Positions 9,730 to 17,879 of a stretch of DNA of 64,000 nt are shown here, piece after piece. Made by a program: the position numbers and the translations under genes. The stretch is from Flavobacterium sp. H122 (lineage in GTDB: Bacteria; Bacteroidota; Bacteroidia; Flavobacteriales; Flavobacteriaceae). How positions within the stretch are numbered: position 1 is the first letter of the stretch; each line of letters begins with the position of its first letter. Below the pieces are notes generated by a model that was given only the letters and a program-made list of their open reading frames with translations, ran no database searches and was not told where the DNA came from. The stretch covers positions 1-64,000 of the forward strand of contig NZ_SJZD01000008.1 in the NCBI RefSeq assembly GCF_004959765.1, read 5' to 3'.

Positions 9730-10179
9730 TTATTTATCATCAAGTTCGTGTCTGATGTAGTTGATTTGTTTGTCAAGATTGCCGGCCTCCAATGAAATTA
9801 TAGTGTCTATTTTATTTTCTTTTAATAAAATGAAACCCGAATTTTGCAGCAAGCCGTTTTTTTCCAATAAATTGGAATAATCATATACAATGTTGTTTTT
9901 GTTAACAGCGTCTAAGTAGGTTATGTCAAATTCAGCACCTGTAGCGCCAACTATGAAAAGAGCGTTGCTCTTGATTTGGTTTTCTAAAAATTTTGAATAA
10001 CTGGAGTTGCACGAACTGCATTCGTTTTCGGTCAGAACTATTATTTTATTGAATTCTTTTTTGACTTTTAAGCTGTCTTTAATGATGGTTTGCAATATTT
10101 GGTCTTTGGATTTTTCTGAAAAAGAACATGAAGTAATTATTGAAGTAAGGAATATGAATTTAAATTTTGAAAAGTGCAT
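9730..10179 (-). CDS. Putative thioredoxin-fold lipoprotein
   Basis: A 149-residue unrecognised protein with a lipoprotein-like signal (Cys18 in IITSC). After a strand IIVLTEN comes CSSC, the position of a thioredoxin CxxC, followed by a helix. Later GFILLKENKID resembles the strand after the cis-proline of thioredoxins, but no clear cis-proline is visible. It starts inside the last 20 bases of the upstream DUF4221-like gene, so the two are translationally coupled. Inference: a periplasmic or membrane-tethered redox or chaperone partner of that protein. Redox activity is not proven. Confidence 0.6.
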   Translation of the reverse strand: MHFSKFKFIFLTSIITSCSFSEKSKDQILQTIIKDSLKVKKEFNKIIVLTENECSSCNSSYSKFLENQIKSNALFIVGATGAEFDITYLDAVNKNNIVYDYSNLLEKNGLLQNSGFILLKENKIDTIISLEAGNLDKQINYIRHELDDK

Positions 10180-11311
10180 ATCGTGCTGTTTTTGGATTGT
10201 AATTTTTATTCTCTCTTGTGTTTTTTGATATCAAAAGTCCTTCTTTTGTAACCAGTACGTCATAAAAGTTATATTGACCTCTGTCAATTTTAATTTCATT
10301 GATTTTTTTCCAGAATCTATCATATATCAATATTGAAAAATCCCTGTTAAACTTTTTTTTCTCGGGTTCTTTTTCCTGATTGATTTTGTGAGGAACAATA
10401 ACATAAAAGATATCTTTTGTTCTGCTATGATATATACCGCCTATAACGCCGCCATATTGGGCTATTTTGTTTACAGATTCTTGGATATTAAGATTTTTTG
10501 TTTTTTTTAGATTTATCCCTTTTTCTCCTATAGAAGTAAAATCAGATACAATTTTAGTTTTTCCAGTCAGTGCAAACTCAGGGAGTTTATACCTGTATAC
10601 AGTGTCTGTGTGTATTGAGTAAGCAATCAGTTCATTTTTACTCCTCAGATAATATGGTAAATCGAAATGGAAAGTATGTTTGTTTTTTTCAAAGTTACTT
10701 TCAAATCCTTTTATCTGAAATTGCGTTTTCTCATTTTTAAAGATTTCTCTCAATTGTAAAAAACTATAGGATTGATTCTTTTTTTCGTAAAAATACTGTA
10801 AGTTTTTTAAAGGGTCTTCTGGTGTTGATTCTTTTGAATTGCTTCTCCATGAAGAACTCAGGATCAATTCACCGTTTTCTATAGTATTATTTATTGATGT
10901 GTAATATTCATATTTGTCAGGACTGCTATTTGTGGTTTTGTTTATGTCAATTGTTTTTAAAATATCGCCTTTTTGGTTGATGATATATAAATTACCGGTA
11001 TATCTTCCTAATATCAGAAGTGTATCGGTTGATTTTAAAATCATACCATCAATCTGTTCTCCTTTGTCAATTATTTTTTTTAAAGGTATTTGACGGTGCA
11101 GTTTATTTTTGCTGAAAATCGAAATTTCATGCTTATTATGATAATCTCCAAAAACATAATAATCTTCATTTTTTTTGTCGGTAAAAATTTGTGTTTGTGT
11201 TGGAGGACTGTTCAGTTTAAATGTGATTTCTTTGATAGGTTTTATTTTTTTTTCGTCACTGCCGCAGCTGGAAAATAAAATGAAAGCAATAAAAAGTAAA
11301 GTTATTCTCAT
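10160..11311 (-). CDS. DUF4221-like lipoprotein (probable beta-propeller)
   Basis: A 383-residue lipoprotein with a short signal and lipobox ending at Cys16 (FILFSSC). The body alternates beta-strand-like segments with recurring D/G/N turns (LLILGRYTGNLYIINQKGDIL; FYVIVPHK; GQYNFYDVLVTKEGLLIS). This resembles the DUF4221 and six-bladed propeller lipoproteins common in Bacteroidetes, whose function is poorly known. It overlaps the thioredoxin-fold-like gene by 20 bases. A small lipoprotein gene lies 41 bases upstream behind a terminator. Family assignment is from overall appearance, not a unique motif. Confidence 0.6.
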   Translation of the reverse strand: MRITLLFIAFILFSSCGSDEKKIKPIKEITFKLNSPPTQTQIFTDKKNEDYYVFGDYHNKHEISIFSKNKLHRQIPLKKIIDKGEQIDGMILKSTDTLLILGRYTGNLYIINQKGDILKTIDINKTTNSSPDKYEYYTSINNTIENGELILSSSWRSNSKESTPEDPLKNLQYFYEKKNQSYSFLQLREIFKNEKTQFQIKGFESNFEKNKHTFHFDLPYYLRSKNELIAYSIHTDTVYRYKLPEFALTGKTKIVSDFTSIGEKGINLKKTKNLNIQESVNKIAQYGGVIGGIYHSRTKDIFYVIVPHKINQEKEPEKKKFNRDFSILIYDRFWKKINEIKIDRGQYNFYDVLVTKEGLLISKNTRENKNYNPKTARYALFKI

Positions 11312-11322
11312 GTGGGGAAAAA

Positions 11323-11345
11323 ATGAGGCGATATTATCGCCTCAT
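11323..11345 (-). terminator. Terminator between the small lipoprotein gene and the DUF4221-like gene
   Basis: ATGAGGCGAT (11323-11332) and ATCGCCTCAT (11336-11345) form a perfect 10-bp stem with a 3-base loop. On the minus strand a TTTTTT run follows directly. It should stop most transcription from the small lipoprotein gene before the next two genes, giving an excess of the small product if all three share a promoter. Confidence 0.75.
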
Positions 11346-11352
11346 ATATATT

Positions 11353-11787
11353 TTATTTTAAAATTAAGGAATATACAGCATGTGAGTTTTTGTCTCTGTC
11401 GCTGAATGATAGGTAGCTGGTACCGGTTGCGTCGTTTTGTTTTGCTTCAACGAATAAACTGCCTTTGATTACTCCGTCAACATATTTTGGGTCAATAACG
11501 CTTTTGTAAACCTCTGCATTTTTTGTAAACAATTCTACTGTATTACTGCCTGATTCAAAAAGCGGTGCGAAATAGTAGCTTTTGGGAGCAGTAACAATTA
11601 CGTCAGGTAAGCAGTTACCGCCTGAACCTTTACATCCATAATCATTTCCACCATTGTCATAATATACTCTTAAACTGCTTGAGGCATTTAAAAGTCTTGA
11701 TGATTGATCAATGTTTTTTTTGTCTTCTTCTTTCTCACAGCTTACTAATGCGAAAACACAAAAAGCGCTGAATAAAATTTTTTTCAT
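11353..11787 (-). CDS. Small lipoprotein with CLPDVIV motif
   Basis: A 144-residue lipoprotein with signal and lipobox ending at Cys17 (ALVSC). A short segment, YGCKGSGGNCLPDVIVTAPK, contains two Cys and Gly-rich spacing. I recall C-LP-[DE]-V-[IV]-V segments in small exported Bacteroidetes proteins, without an assigned function. The C-terminal half looks like a small beta domain. It is the first gene of a three-gene minus-strand set, separated from the others by a strong terminator. The function is unknown. A structural or ligand role with the downstream propeller-like protein is possible but unproven. Confidence 0.6.
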   Translation of the reverse strand: MKKILFSAFCVFALVSCEKEEDKKNIDQSSRLLNASSSLRVYYDNGGNDYGCKGSGGNCLPDVIVTAPKSYYFAPLFESGSNTVELFTKNAEVYKSVIDPKYVDGVIKGSLFVEAKQNDATGTSYLSFSDRDKNSHAVYSLILK

Positions 11788-11924
11788 GGTTTTTTAATTT
11801 GTTGTTAATGAGACTAATATAGTAAAAAAAATGAAAAGTAAGAAAAAACCTATATTTTTATTCATCACGCTTTTTAAATAATTAAAAAACTGCTTAATAA
11901 TTTTACTTGTTTATTGGAATGTTT

Positions 11925-11932
11925 TACTTTTG
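11925..11932 (+). promoter_or_regulatory. Candidate -7 box for pdhA
   Basis: TACTTTTG matches the Bacteroidetes -7 consensus TAnnTTTG, 60 bases before the pdhA start. A TTG lies 15 bases upstream (11907-11909), slightly short of the usual spacing. Confidence 0.4.
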
Positions 11933-11991
11933 CAACTCGCAAATTTGTGTGAGGTCATTTTTGCGTGAAATTATACACGAATAATTTTACT

Positions 11992-12990
11992 ATGAAACCA
12001 ATTACTAAAGAGGTATACCTTAAGTGGTACGAAGACATGCAGTTTTGGAGAAAGTTTGAAGACAAACTTGCTGCATTGTATATTCAACAAAAAGTTAGAG
12101 GATTTTTGCATTTATACAACGGACAGGAAGCTGTTTTGGCAGGAGCGTTACACGCAATGGACTTGTCTAAAGATAAAATGATTACGGCTTACCGTAACCA
12201 CGTGCAGCCAATAGGTATGGGAACTGACCCAAAAAGAGTAATGGCAGAATTACTTGGGAAAGTTACCGGTACTTCAAAAGGAATGGGTGGATCAATGCAC
12301 ATTTTTGATAAAGAACATGGATTTTATGGTGGTCACGGTATCGTAGGAGCACAAATTCCTGTAGGTGCAGGTATTGCTTTTGCAGACAAATATTTTGGAC
12401 GTGATGGTGTTACTTTAACCTATTTTGGTGATGGTGCCGCGCGTCAGGGGTCTTTGCATGAAGCTTTCAATATGGCTATGCTGTGGAAATTGCCTGTAGT
12501 ATTCATCGTTGAGAATAACGGTTATGCAATGGGGACTTCTGTTGAAAGAACAGCAAATCATACTGATGTTTGGAAACTTGGTTTAGGATATGAAATGCCT
12601 TGTGGTCCTGTTGATGGTATGAATCCTGTTAAAGTGGCTGAAGCTATGCACGAAGCAATTGACAGAGCTCGCCGTGGTGACGGACCAACTTTCCTGGAAA
12701 TGAAAACGTATCGTTATAGAGGTCACTCTATGTCTGATGCACAATTATACAGAACCAAAGAAGAGGTTGAAGAGTATAAAAAAATCGACCCTATTACTCA
12801 AGTTCTTGACATCATTAAAGCTGAAGGTTTCGCAACTGAAGCTGAAATTGAGACAATCGACCAAAGAGTTGTTGATTTAGTAGCTGAATGTGAGAAATTC
12901 GCGGAAGAATCTCCTTTCCCTACTGTTGAGCAATTGTATGATGTAGTATACGAAGAACCTAATTATCCATTTTTACCTCATAAATTATAA
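11992..12990 (+). CDS. pdhA: Pyruvate dehydrogenase E1 component, alpha subunit
   Basis: The 332-residue alpha subunit of the thiamine-diphosphate-dependent E1, which decarboxylates pyruvate and acetylates E2 lipoyl groups. The TPP/Mg motif runs from GDG (about 146-148) to ENN (about 174-176). YRYRGHSMSDAQLYR matches the E1-alpha loop near the C-terminus. The start is set at ATG 11992. An in-frame GTG at 11965 would add nine residues absent from typical flavobacterial proteins. pdhC follows after 5 bases. The beta subunit gene is not in this window, as is common when pdhB lies elsewhere in Flavobacterium. Confidence 0.95.
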   Translation: MKPITKEVYLKWYEDMQFWRKFEDKLAALYIQQKVRGFLHLYNGQEAVLAGALHAMDLSKDKMITAYRNHVQPIGMGTDPKRVMAELLGKVTGTSKGMGGSMHIFDKEHGFYGGHGIVGAQIPVGAGIAFADKYFGRDGVTLTYFGDGAARQGSLHEAFNMAMLWKLPVVFIVENNGYAMGTSVERTANHTDVWKLGLGYEMPCGPVDGMNPVKVAEAMHEAIDRARRGDGPTFLEMKTYRYRGHSMSDAQLYRTKEEVEEYKKIDPITQVLDIIKAEGFATEAEIETIDQRVVDLVAECEKFAEESPFPTVEQLYDVVYEEPNYPFLPHKL

Positions 12991-12995
12991 GAAGT

Positions 12996-14624
12996 ATGGC
13001 AGTAGTAGTTACAATGCCTCGTTTGAGCGACACTATGACCGAAGGTACAGTGGCAGCATGGCTTAAAAAAGTGGGGGATAAAATTAAAGAAGGAGATATA
13101 CTTGCCGAAATTGAAACTGACAAAGCTACTATGGAGTTTGAGTCTTTCAATTCAGGTGTTTTATTACATATAGGTATTGAAGCAGGACAGACTGCTCCGG
13201 TTGATTCATTGTTGGCAATCATTGGAAATGAAGGCGAAGATATTTCGGCTTTATTAAACGGTGGGGCTGCTCCTAAAGTTGAAACCACTGCACCTGCTGC
13301 AGAAGAGAAGTCAGCACCTGTTGCTGAAAGCAAAGCTGTCACACCGAGCGCAGTCGAGGTGCCGGCAGGAGTGAAAGTAGTTACAATGCCTCGTTTAAGT
13401 GATACGATGACTACCGGAACTGTAGCTGCCTGGTTGAAAAAAACAGGGGATGCGGTTAAAGAAGGTGATATTCTTGCGGAAATTGAAACGGATAAAGCTA
13501 CTATGGAATTTGAATCATTCAATTCAGGTACTTTATTATATATTGGTGTAAATGAAGGTGAATCTGCGCCTGTTGATAGTATATTGGCAATTTTAGGTCC
13601 GGCTGGAACTGATGTTTCAGGAGTAGTTGCCAACTTTAAAGTTGGTGGTAAAGCTGAAGCTCCTAAAGCTGAAGAAGTAAAAACTGCTGTTGCTTCAACT
13701 ACAGCGGAAGCTCCGGTTGCTGTTAATACAGGAGAAAGAATATTTGCCTCACCGTTAGCTAAAAAAATAGCTCAGGAAAAAGGGATTAACCTTTCTCAGG
13801 TAAAAGGATCAGGTGAAAACGGACGTATTACTAAATCTGATGTAGAAAACTTCACACCATCTTCAAGTGCAGCGCCAGTACAGGCTGTAGCTGAAGCTAC
13901 TGCAGCTGTTGCAGCAGTGAAACCTTTTGTTCCTGCTGGGGAAGTATTCCAGGAGGAAGTGAAAAACTCTCAAATGCGTAAGGTTATTGCTAAACGCTTA
14001 TCAGAATCTAAATTTACAGCACCGCATTATTATTTAACTATCGAGTTGGATATGGATAATGCAATCGCATCACGTAATATGATTAATGGTTTGCCTGAAA
14101 CTAAAGTTTCTTTCAACGATATGGTGATCAAAGCATCAGCAATGGCGTTGAAAAAACACCCACAGGTAAATTCACAATGGAAAGACGAAGCAACTATCAT
14201 CAATCACCACGTAAATATTGGTGTGGCTGTAGCAGTTGAAGACGGCTTAGTGGTTCCTGTATTGAAATTTACAGACCAAATGAGCCTAACGCAAATCGGA
14301 GCTTCTGTGAAAGACATGGCTGGAAGAGCAAAAGCAAAAAAAATCCAACCGGCAGAAATGGAAGGAAGTACATTTACAATATCTAATTTAGGAATGTTTG
14401 GTATTCAGTCTTTTACTTCAATCATTAACCAACCTAACTCTGCTATTTTATCAGTAGGTGCAATTGTAGAAAAACCGGTAGTTAAAAATGGTCAGATTGT
14501 AGTTGGTAACACAATGACAGTGACTTTAGCATGCGACCACAGAACGGTTGACGGTGCAACAGGAGCTCAATTCCTTCAAACGTTCAAAGCGTTTATGGAA
14601 AATCCTGTAACTATGTTGGCATAA
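12996..14624 (+). CDS. pdhC: Dihydrolipoamide acetyltransferase E2 of pyruvate dehydrogenase
   Basis: A 542-residue E2 core enzyme that transfers acetyl from lipoyl to CoA. It has two lipoyl domains (about 1-80 and 127-203), each with ETDKATMEF and the lipoylated-type Lys43 and Lys167. An Ala/Pro-rich linker and the E1/E3-binding domain (about 248-286, ASPLAKKIAQ) follow. The acyltransferase domain ends in DHRTVDG, with catalytic-type His515 and Asp519. The two lipoyl domains are close repeats at protein and DNA level. It is co-transcribed with pdhA and followed by a terminator. Confidence 0.95.
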   Translation: MAVVVTMPRLSDTMTEGTVAAWLKKVGDKIKEGDILAEIETDKATMEFESFNSGVLLHIGIEAGQTAPVDSLLAIIGNEGEDISALLNGGAAPKVETTAPAAEEKSAPVAESKAVTPSAVEVPAGVKVVTMPRLSDTMTTGTVAAWLKKTGDAVKEGDILAEIETDKATMEFESFNSGTLLYIGVNEGESAPVDSILAILGPAGTDVSGVVANFKVGGKAEAPKAEEVKTAVASTTAEAPVAVNTGERIFASPLAKKIAQEKGINLSQVKGSGENGRITKSDVENFTPSSSAAPVQAVAEATAAVAAVKPFVPAGEVFQEEVKNSQMRKVIAKRLSESKFTAPHYYLTIELDMDNAIASRNMINGLPETKVSFNDMVIKASAMALKKHPQVNSQWKDEATIINHHVNIGVAVAVEDGLVVPVLKFTDQMSLTQIGASVKDMAGRAKAKKIQPAEMEGSTFTISNLGMFGIQSFTSIINQPNSAILSVGAIVEKPVVKNGQIVVGNTMTVTLACDHRTVDGATGAQFLQTFKAFMENPVTMLA

Positions 14625-14645
14625 TAAAATAAAATTATAGAATGA

Positions 14646-14673
14646 AAAAGTCCCGATTTATTCGGGATTTTTT
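14646..14673 (+). terminator. Intrinsic terminator after pdhC
   Basis: TCCCGA (14651-14656) pairs with TCGGGA (14662-14667), followed by TTTTTT. A short stem, but well placed about 20 bases after the pdhC stop. Confidence 0.65.
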
Positions 14674-14715
14674 ATTTTTACACTGAATAGTATTCATACG
14701 GCTATTGAGTAAACT

Positions 14716-15690
14716 ATGTATATGAAAAGAAATTTTGGAATTTTATTGGCTGTTGCAGGTGTTTTCTTCATTCAGGGGATTTCTGCACAAACAGCAGTTG
14801 AAAAGAACAAACTAAAGTATATTTCAACTGAGGAAAGTATTGCAAAAACATTATCGTTCTTAACTTCTGACGAAAACAAAGGGAGAGAGCCCGGAACTCC
14901 GGAAATGGAAAATGTAATGTTGTATCTCGAGCAGATTTTCAAAGAAAATAATGTAAAGCCTTACTATGCTTCATATAGGGACAAATTATCCAATTACGAT
15001 AAACCGGCTTATAATATTGTTGGTGTTATTGAAGGTACTGATCCAAAATTGAAAAATGAGTTTGTAGTAATTGGTGCCCATTATGACCATATTGGCAGTT
15101 CAAAGGAAATTGAAGGTGATATTATAGCAAACGGAGCCAATGATAATGCAGTGGGGACGACTGCCGTTACTGAATTGGTGAAATATTTCGGAACAAATAG
15201 AAATAATAAACGTTCTATCATTTTAGCACTATTTACAGCTGAAGAAAAAGGGCTTTTAGGCTCACGTCATTTGGCACAGAATATGAAAAAAAATGATGTC
15301 GATGTGTATTTTATGTTCAATTTTGAAATGATTGGAGTGCCTATGAAAGGGAAAGATATGCTGGTTTACATGACAGGCATCACAAAATCGAATATGGCTA
15401 AAAAAATGAATGAATACGCAGGTGAAAAATTGGTGGGTTATCTTCCTGCCGAAAGTCATTATCAATTATTTAAAGCATCAGATAATTATCCTTTTTATCA
15501 GGAATACAACATTCCGGCACATACAATTTCAACTTTTGATTTTGAGAATTATGAATTTTACCATCACGTGGATGACGAATTTGAAAAAATGGACATAAAG
15601 CACATGGAAAAAGTTATTAATACTACTATTCCTGTTTTAGAAAAGATGATAAATGCATCAGAAAAAGAAATTAAGCTAGATGGAAAATAA
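14716..15690 (+). CDS. Secreted M28-family zinc peptidase
   Basis: A 324-residue exported peptidase with a signal peptide ending near residue 25 (GISAQ). The M28 co-catalytic zinc ligands are visible: His122 in GAHYDHIG, Asp143 in ANDNAVG, the Glu176/Glu177 pair in TAEEKGLLGS, Glu204 in FEMIG and a late His in YHHVDDE. Members are aminopeptidases or related exopeptidases acting in the periplasm or outside. A second in-frame ATG at 14722 would give MKRNF and an equally good signal. Its 3' end overlaps the SDR gene by 11 bases, implying coupled translation. Confidence 0.88.
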   Translation: MYMKRNFGILLAVAGVFFIQGISAQTAVEKNKLKYISTEESIAKTLSFLTSDENKGREPGTPEMENVMLYLEQIFKENNVKPYYASYRDKLSNYDKPAYNIVGVIEGTDPKLKNEFVVIGAHYDHIGSSKEIEGDIIANGANDNAVGTTAVTELVKYFGTNRNNKRSIILALFTAEEKGLLGSRHLAQNMKKNDVDVYFMFNFEMIGVPMKGKDMLVYMTGITKSNMAKKMNEYAGEKLVGYLPAESHYQLFKASDNYPFYQEYNIPAHTISTFDFENYEFYHHVDDEFEKMDIKHMEKVINTTIPVLEKMINASEKEIKLDGK

Positions 15691-16363
15691 AAATATAATT
15701 ATTACAGGAACTTCAAGAGGTATTGGTTACGAGTTGGCATTGCAGTTTGCTGATGCAGGACATCAGGTATTGGCAATTTCAAGAAAAACGCCTCAAACTT
15801 TAATTGAGAACCCAAATATTACTTGTTTGTCTGTCGATTTGTCAAATGAAGAAGATCTGCAGCAAGTGGATAAATTTATTGATTCCACATGGAAAAAAGT
15901 AGATGTTATAATTCATAATGCAGGAAGCTTGCTTCACAAACCTTTTGATCAAATTACGACTAAAGAATTTGAAGATATTTACAAAGTGAATGTTTTCGGG
16001 GTGGCAGCATTAACCCGTATCTGTATCCCTTATCTGTACAAAGGAAGCCATGTGGTTACCATTAGTTCAATGGGAGGAATCCAAGGCAGTATGAAATTTG
16101 CCGGATTGGCGGCGTACAGTTCCAGTAAAGGAGCCGTAATCACTTTATCTGAATTATTGGCAGAGGAATATAAAGAAAAAGGTATTGCTTTTAACGTGTT
16201 GGCTTTAGGAGCGGTTCAGACAGAAATGCTTCAGGAAGCTTTTCCGGGTTATGAAGCACCGATTTCTGCAAAGGAAATGGCTGATTACATTTTCAATTTT
16301 GGGTTGACAGGTAATAAATACTATAACGGTAAAGTGCTGCAGGTAAGTTCAACTACTCCTTAA
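15680..16363 (+). CDS. Short-chain dehydrogenase/reductase
   Basis: A 227-residue Rossmann-fold oxidoreductase. The nucleotide-binding TGTSRGIG is at the N-terminus, HNAG in the middle, a Ser in SSMGG, and the catalytic YxxxK as YSSSK. The substrate is not evident. The protein is at the short end of the family, and the region after the active site is compact. Its start lies inside the end of the M28 peptidase gene, so the two are co-transcribed, though no shared pathway is obvious. Confidence 0.85.
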   Translation: MENKNIIITGTSRGIGYELALQFADAGHQVLAISRKTPQTLIENPNITCLSVDLSNEEDLQQVDKFIDSTWKKVDVIIHNAGSLLHKPFDQITTKEFEDIYKVNVFGVAALTRICIPYLYKGSHVVTISSMGGIQGSMKFAGLAAYSSSKGAVITLSELLAEEYKEKGIAFNVLALGAVQTEMLQEAFPGYEAPISAKEMADYIFNFGLTGNKYYNGKVLQVSSTTP

Positions 16364-16402
16364 AATTTTATAAATTGCAATTCAAATTTAAATTATACGC
16401 AC

Positions 16403-17239
16403 ATGACAAAAGTAAACGCCATTCAGTTATTTGAAGAAAAAAAAGTAAGAACCTCTTGGGATTCAGAACAAGAAAAGTGGTTTGTTTCTATTATTGACGT
16501 AATCGAAGTTTTAACCGATAGTGAGCGTCCAAGAAAATATTGGGGTGACTTAAAATCTAAACTTAAAAAAGAAGGCAGTGAGTTGTCCGAAAAAATCGGA
16601 CAACTGAAAATGCAATCGCCAGATGGTAAATTTTATAAAACCGATGTCGCGGATACTGAACAGCTTTTCCGCTTAATTCAATCTATTCCATCTCCTAAAG
16701 CAGAGCCTTTTAAACTTTGGTCGGCTCAAATTGCATCTGAACGATTAGACGAAATTCAGGATCCGGAATTGTCGATCGACAGGGCTTTAGAGCAATATTT
16801 AGCTTTAGGGTATTCTGAAAATTGGATTAATCAAAGACTGAAAAGCATTGAAATCAGAAAAGAATTAACAGATGAGTGGAAAAATCGTGGATTGAAAGAA
16901 GGACAGCAGTTTGCCATTTTAACTGATATTATAACTCAAGCTTGGTCAGGTAAAATCACTAAAGAATATAAGGTTTTAAAAGGATTAAAAAAAGAGAATC
17001 TTCGTGATAATATGAGTAATACGGAGTTAATATTAAATATGTTAGCCGAAGCTTCTGCTAAAGATATATCTAAAGCCGTAAATCCTGAAACTTTCGAAGA
17101 AAATAAAATAGTAGCGAATCAAAGAGGTAATGTTGCGAATGTAGCAAGAAAGGAATTAGAAGCTAAAACGGGTAAAAATGTCGTTACAGAATTAAACGCG
17201 AAATCAATTTTAAATTTGAAAAAAGAGAACGAAAAGTAA
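16403..17239 (+). CDS. BRO-N domain protein
   Basis: A 278-residue protein beginning with a BRO-N (antirepressor-like) domain: residues 1-110 include TSWDSEQEKWFVSIIDVIEVL and a conserved second half with IPSPKAEPFKLWSA. The C-terminal half is helical and lysine-rich and resembles DinD-like proteins. BRO-N domains bind DNA in phages, baculoviruses and DNA-damage-inducible bacterial proteins. Its stop overlaps the SprT-like start (TAATG), so both are made from one message. No phage genes surround it. A link to DNA damage is inference from the family and from the SprT partner. Confidence 0.75.
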   Translation: MTKVNAIQLFEEKKVRTSWDSEQEKWFVSIIDVIEVLTDSERPRKYWGDLKSKLKKEGSELSEKIGQLKMQSPDGKFYKTDVADTEQLFRLIQSIPSPKAEPFKLWSAQIASERLDEIQDPELSIDRALEQYLALGYSENWINQRLKSIEIRKELTDEWKNRGLKEGQQFAILTDIITQAWSGKITKEYKVLKGLKKENLRDNMSNTELILNMLAEASAKDISKAVNPETFEENKIVANQRGNVANVARKELEAKTGKNVVTELNAKSILNLKKENEK

Positions 17240-17838
17240 TGCAAGAAGTTCTTTTTAAATATATTCCCGAACACTCGGTTCCTTTGTGTTTTGAGTTAAT
17301 CAAAGCCAATCGTGTGCATTTGAAAATTGTGAATGAGCGTATAACCCGGCATGGGGATTATCGTCGTGATGGAAATGGTTCGCATATCATTACAGTAAAT
17401 TTTTCACAGAACAAGTATCGTTTTCTGATTACATTAGTCCATGAGATAGCTCATTTGGTTGCTTTTGAAAAGTATGGAAGGAATATTAAACCGCATGGTG
17501 ACGAATGGAAGATGACTTTTCAGCGACTGATGGTTCCTTTTATCCGACCGGAAATATTTCCAAATAATTTATTGCCTCTGATTGCCAGACATTTTCGGAA
17601 TCCAAAAGCAAGCAGTGACACCGATGCCACTCTGGCTTTGGCTTTAAAACAGTATGATCCGATAAATGATAAACATTATGTGTTTGAAATTCCTTTCGGA
17701 AGTACTTTTCGTATCCATAATGGGAAAGTTTTTAAAAAAGTAGCTTTGCGGACCAAACGGTTTGAGTGCCTGGAGGTCAATACAGGCAAGACTTATTTGT
17801 TTAATCCAAATGCAGAAGTCGAGCTGCTGTTAAATTAG
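17239..17838 (+). CDS. SprT-like zinc metalloprotease domain protein
   Basis: A 199-residue protein with the SprT fold. The zinc motif is VHEIAH (His68, Glu69, His72), followed by KPHGDEWK with His86 as the third ligand. Eukaryotic Spartan relatives cleave proteins crosslinked to DNA. The function of bacterial SprT is little studied. There is no zinc-ribbon of clear Cys4 type at the C-terminus. It starts within the TAATG junction with the BRO-N gene, so translation is coupled. Confidence 0.8.
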   Translation: MQEVLFKYIPEHSVPLCFELIKANRVHLKIVNERITRHGDYRRDGNGSHIITVNFSQNKYRFLITLVHEIAHLVAFEKYGRNIKPHGDEWKMTFQRLMVPFIRPEIFPNNLLPLIARHFRNPKASSDTDATLALALKQYDPINDKHYVFEIPFGSTFRIHNGKVFKKVALRTKRFECLEVNTGKTYLFNPNAEVELLLN

Positions 17839-17851
17839 GTGAAATTCTTTG

Positions 17852-17859
17852 TAACTTTG
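17852..17859 (+). promoter_or_regulatory. Candidate -7 box for manC
   Basis: TAACTTTG matches TAnnTTTG and ends 20 bases before the manC ATG, between it and the upstream stop. No clear -33 TTG is seen at the expected distance. Confidence 0.4.
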
Positions 17860-17879
17860 CCCTCTGTTATTTTTAAAAC

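Noticed and set aside
12959..13633. Long open frame on the minus strand opposite pdhC
   Set aside because: It mirrors the Ala/Ser-rich lipoyl and linker coding of pdhC and has no independent start signals or recognisable protein pattern.
16403..17239. Prophage from the BRO-N gene
   Set aside because: There are no phage structural, integrase or lysis genes around it; both neighbours are normal chromosomal genes.
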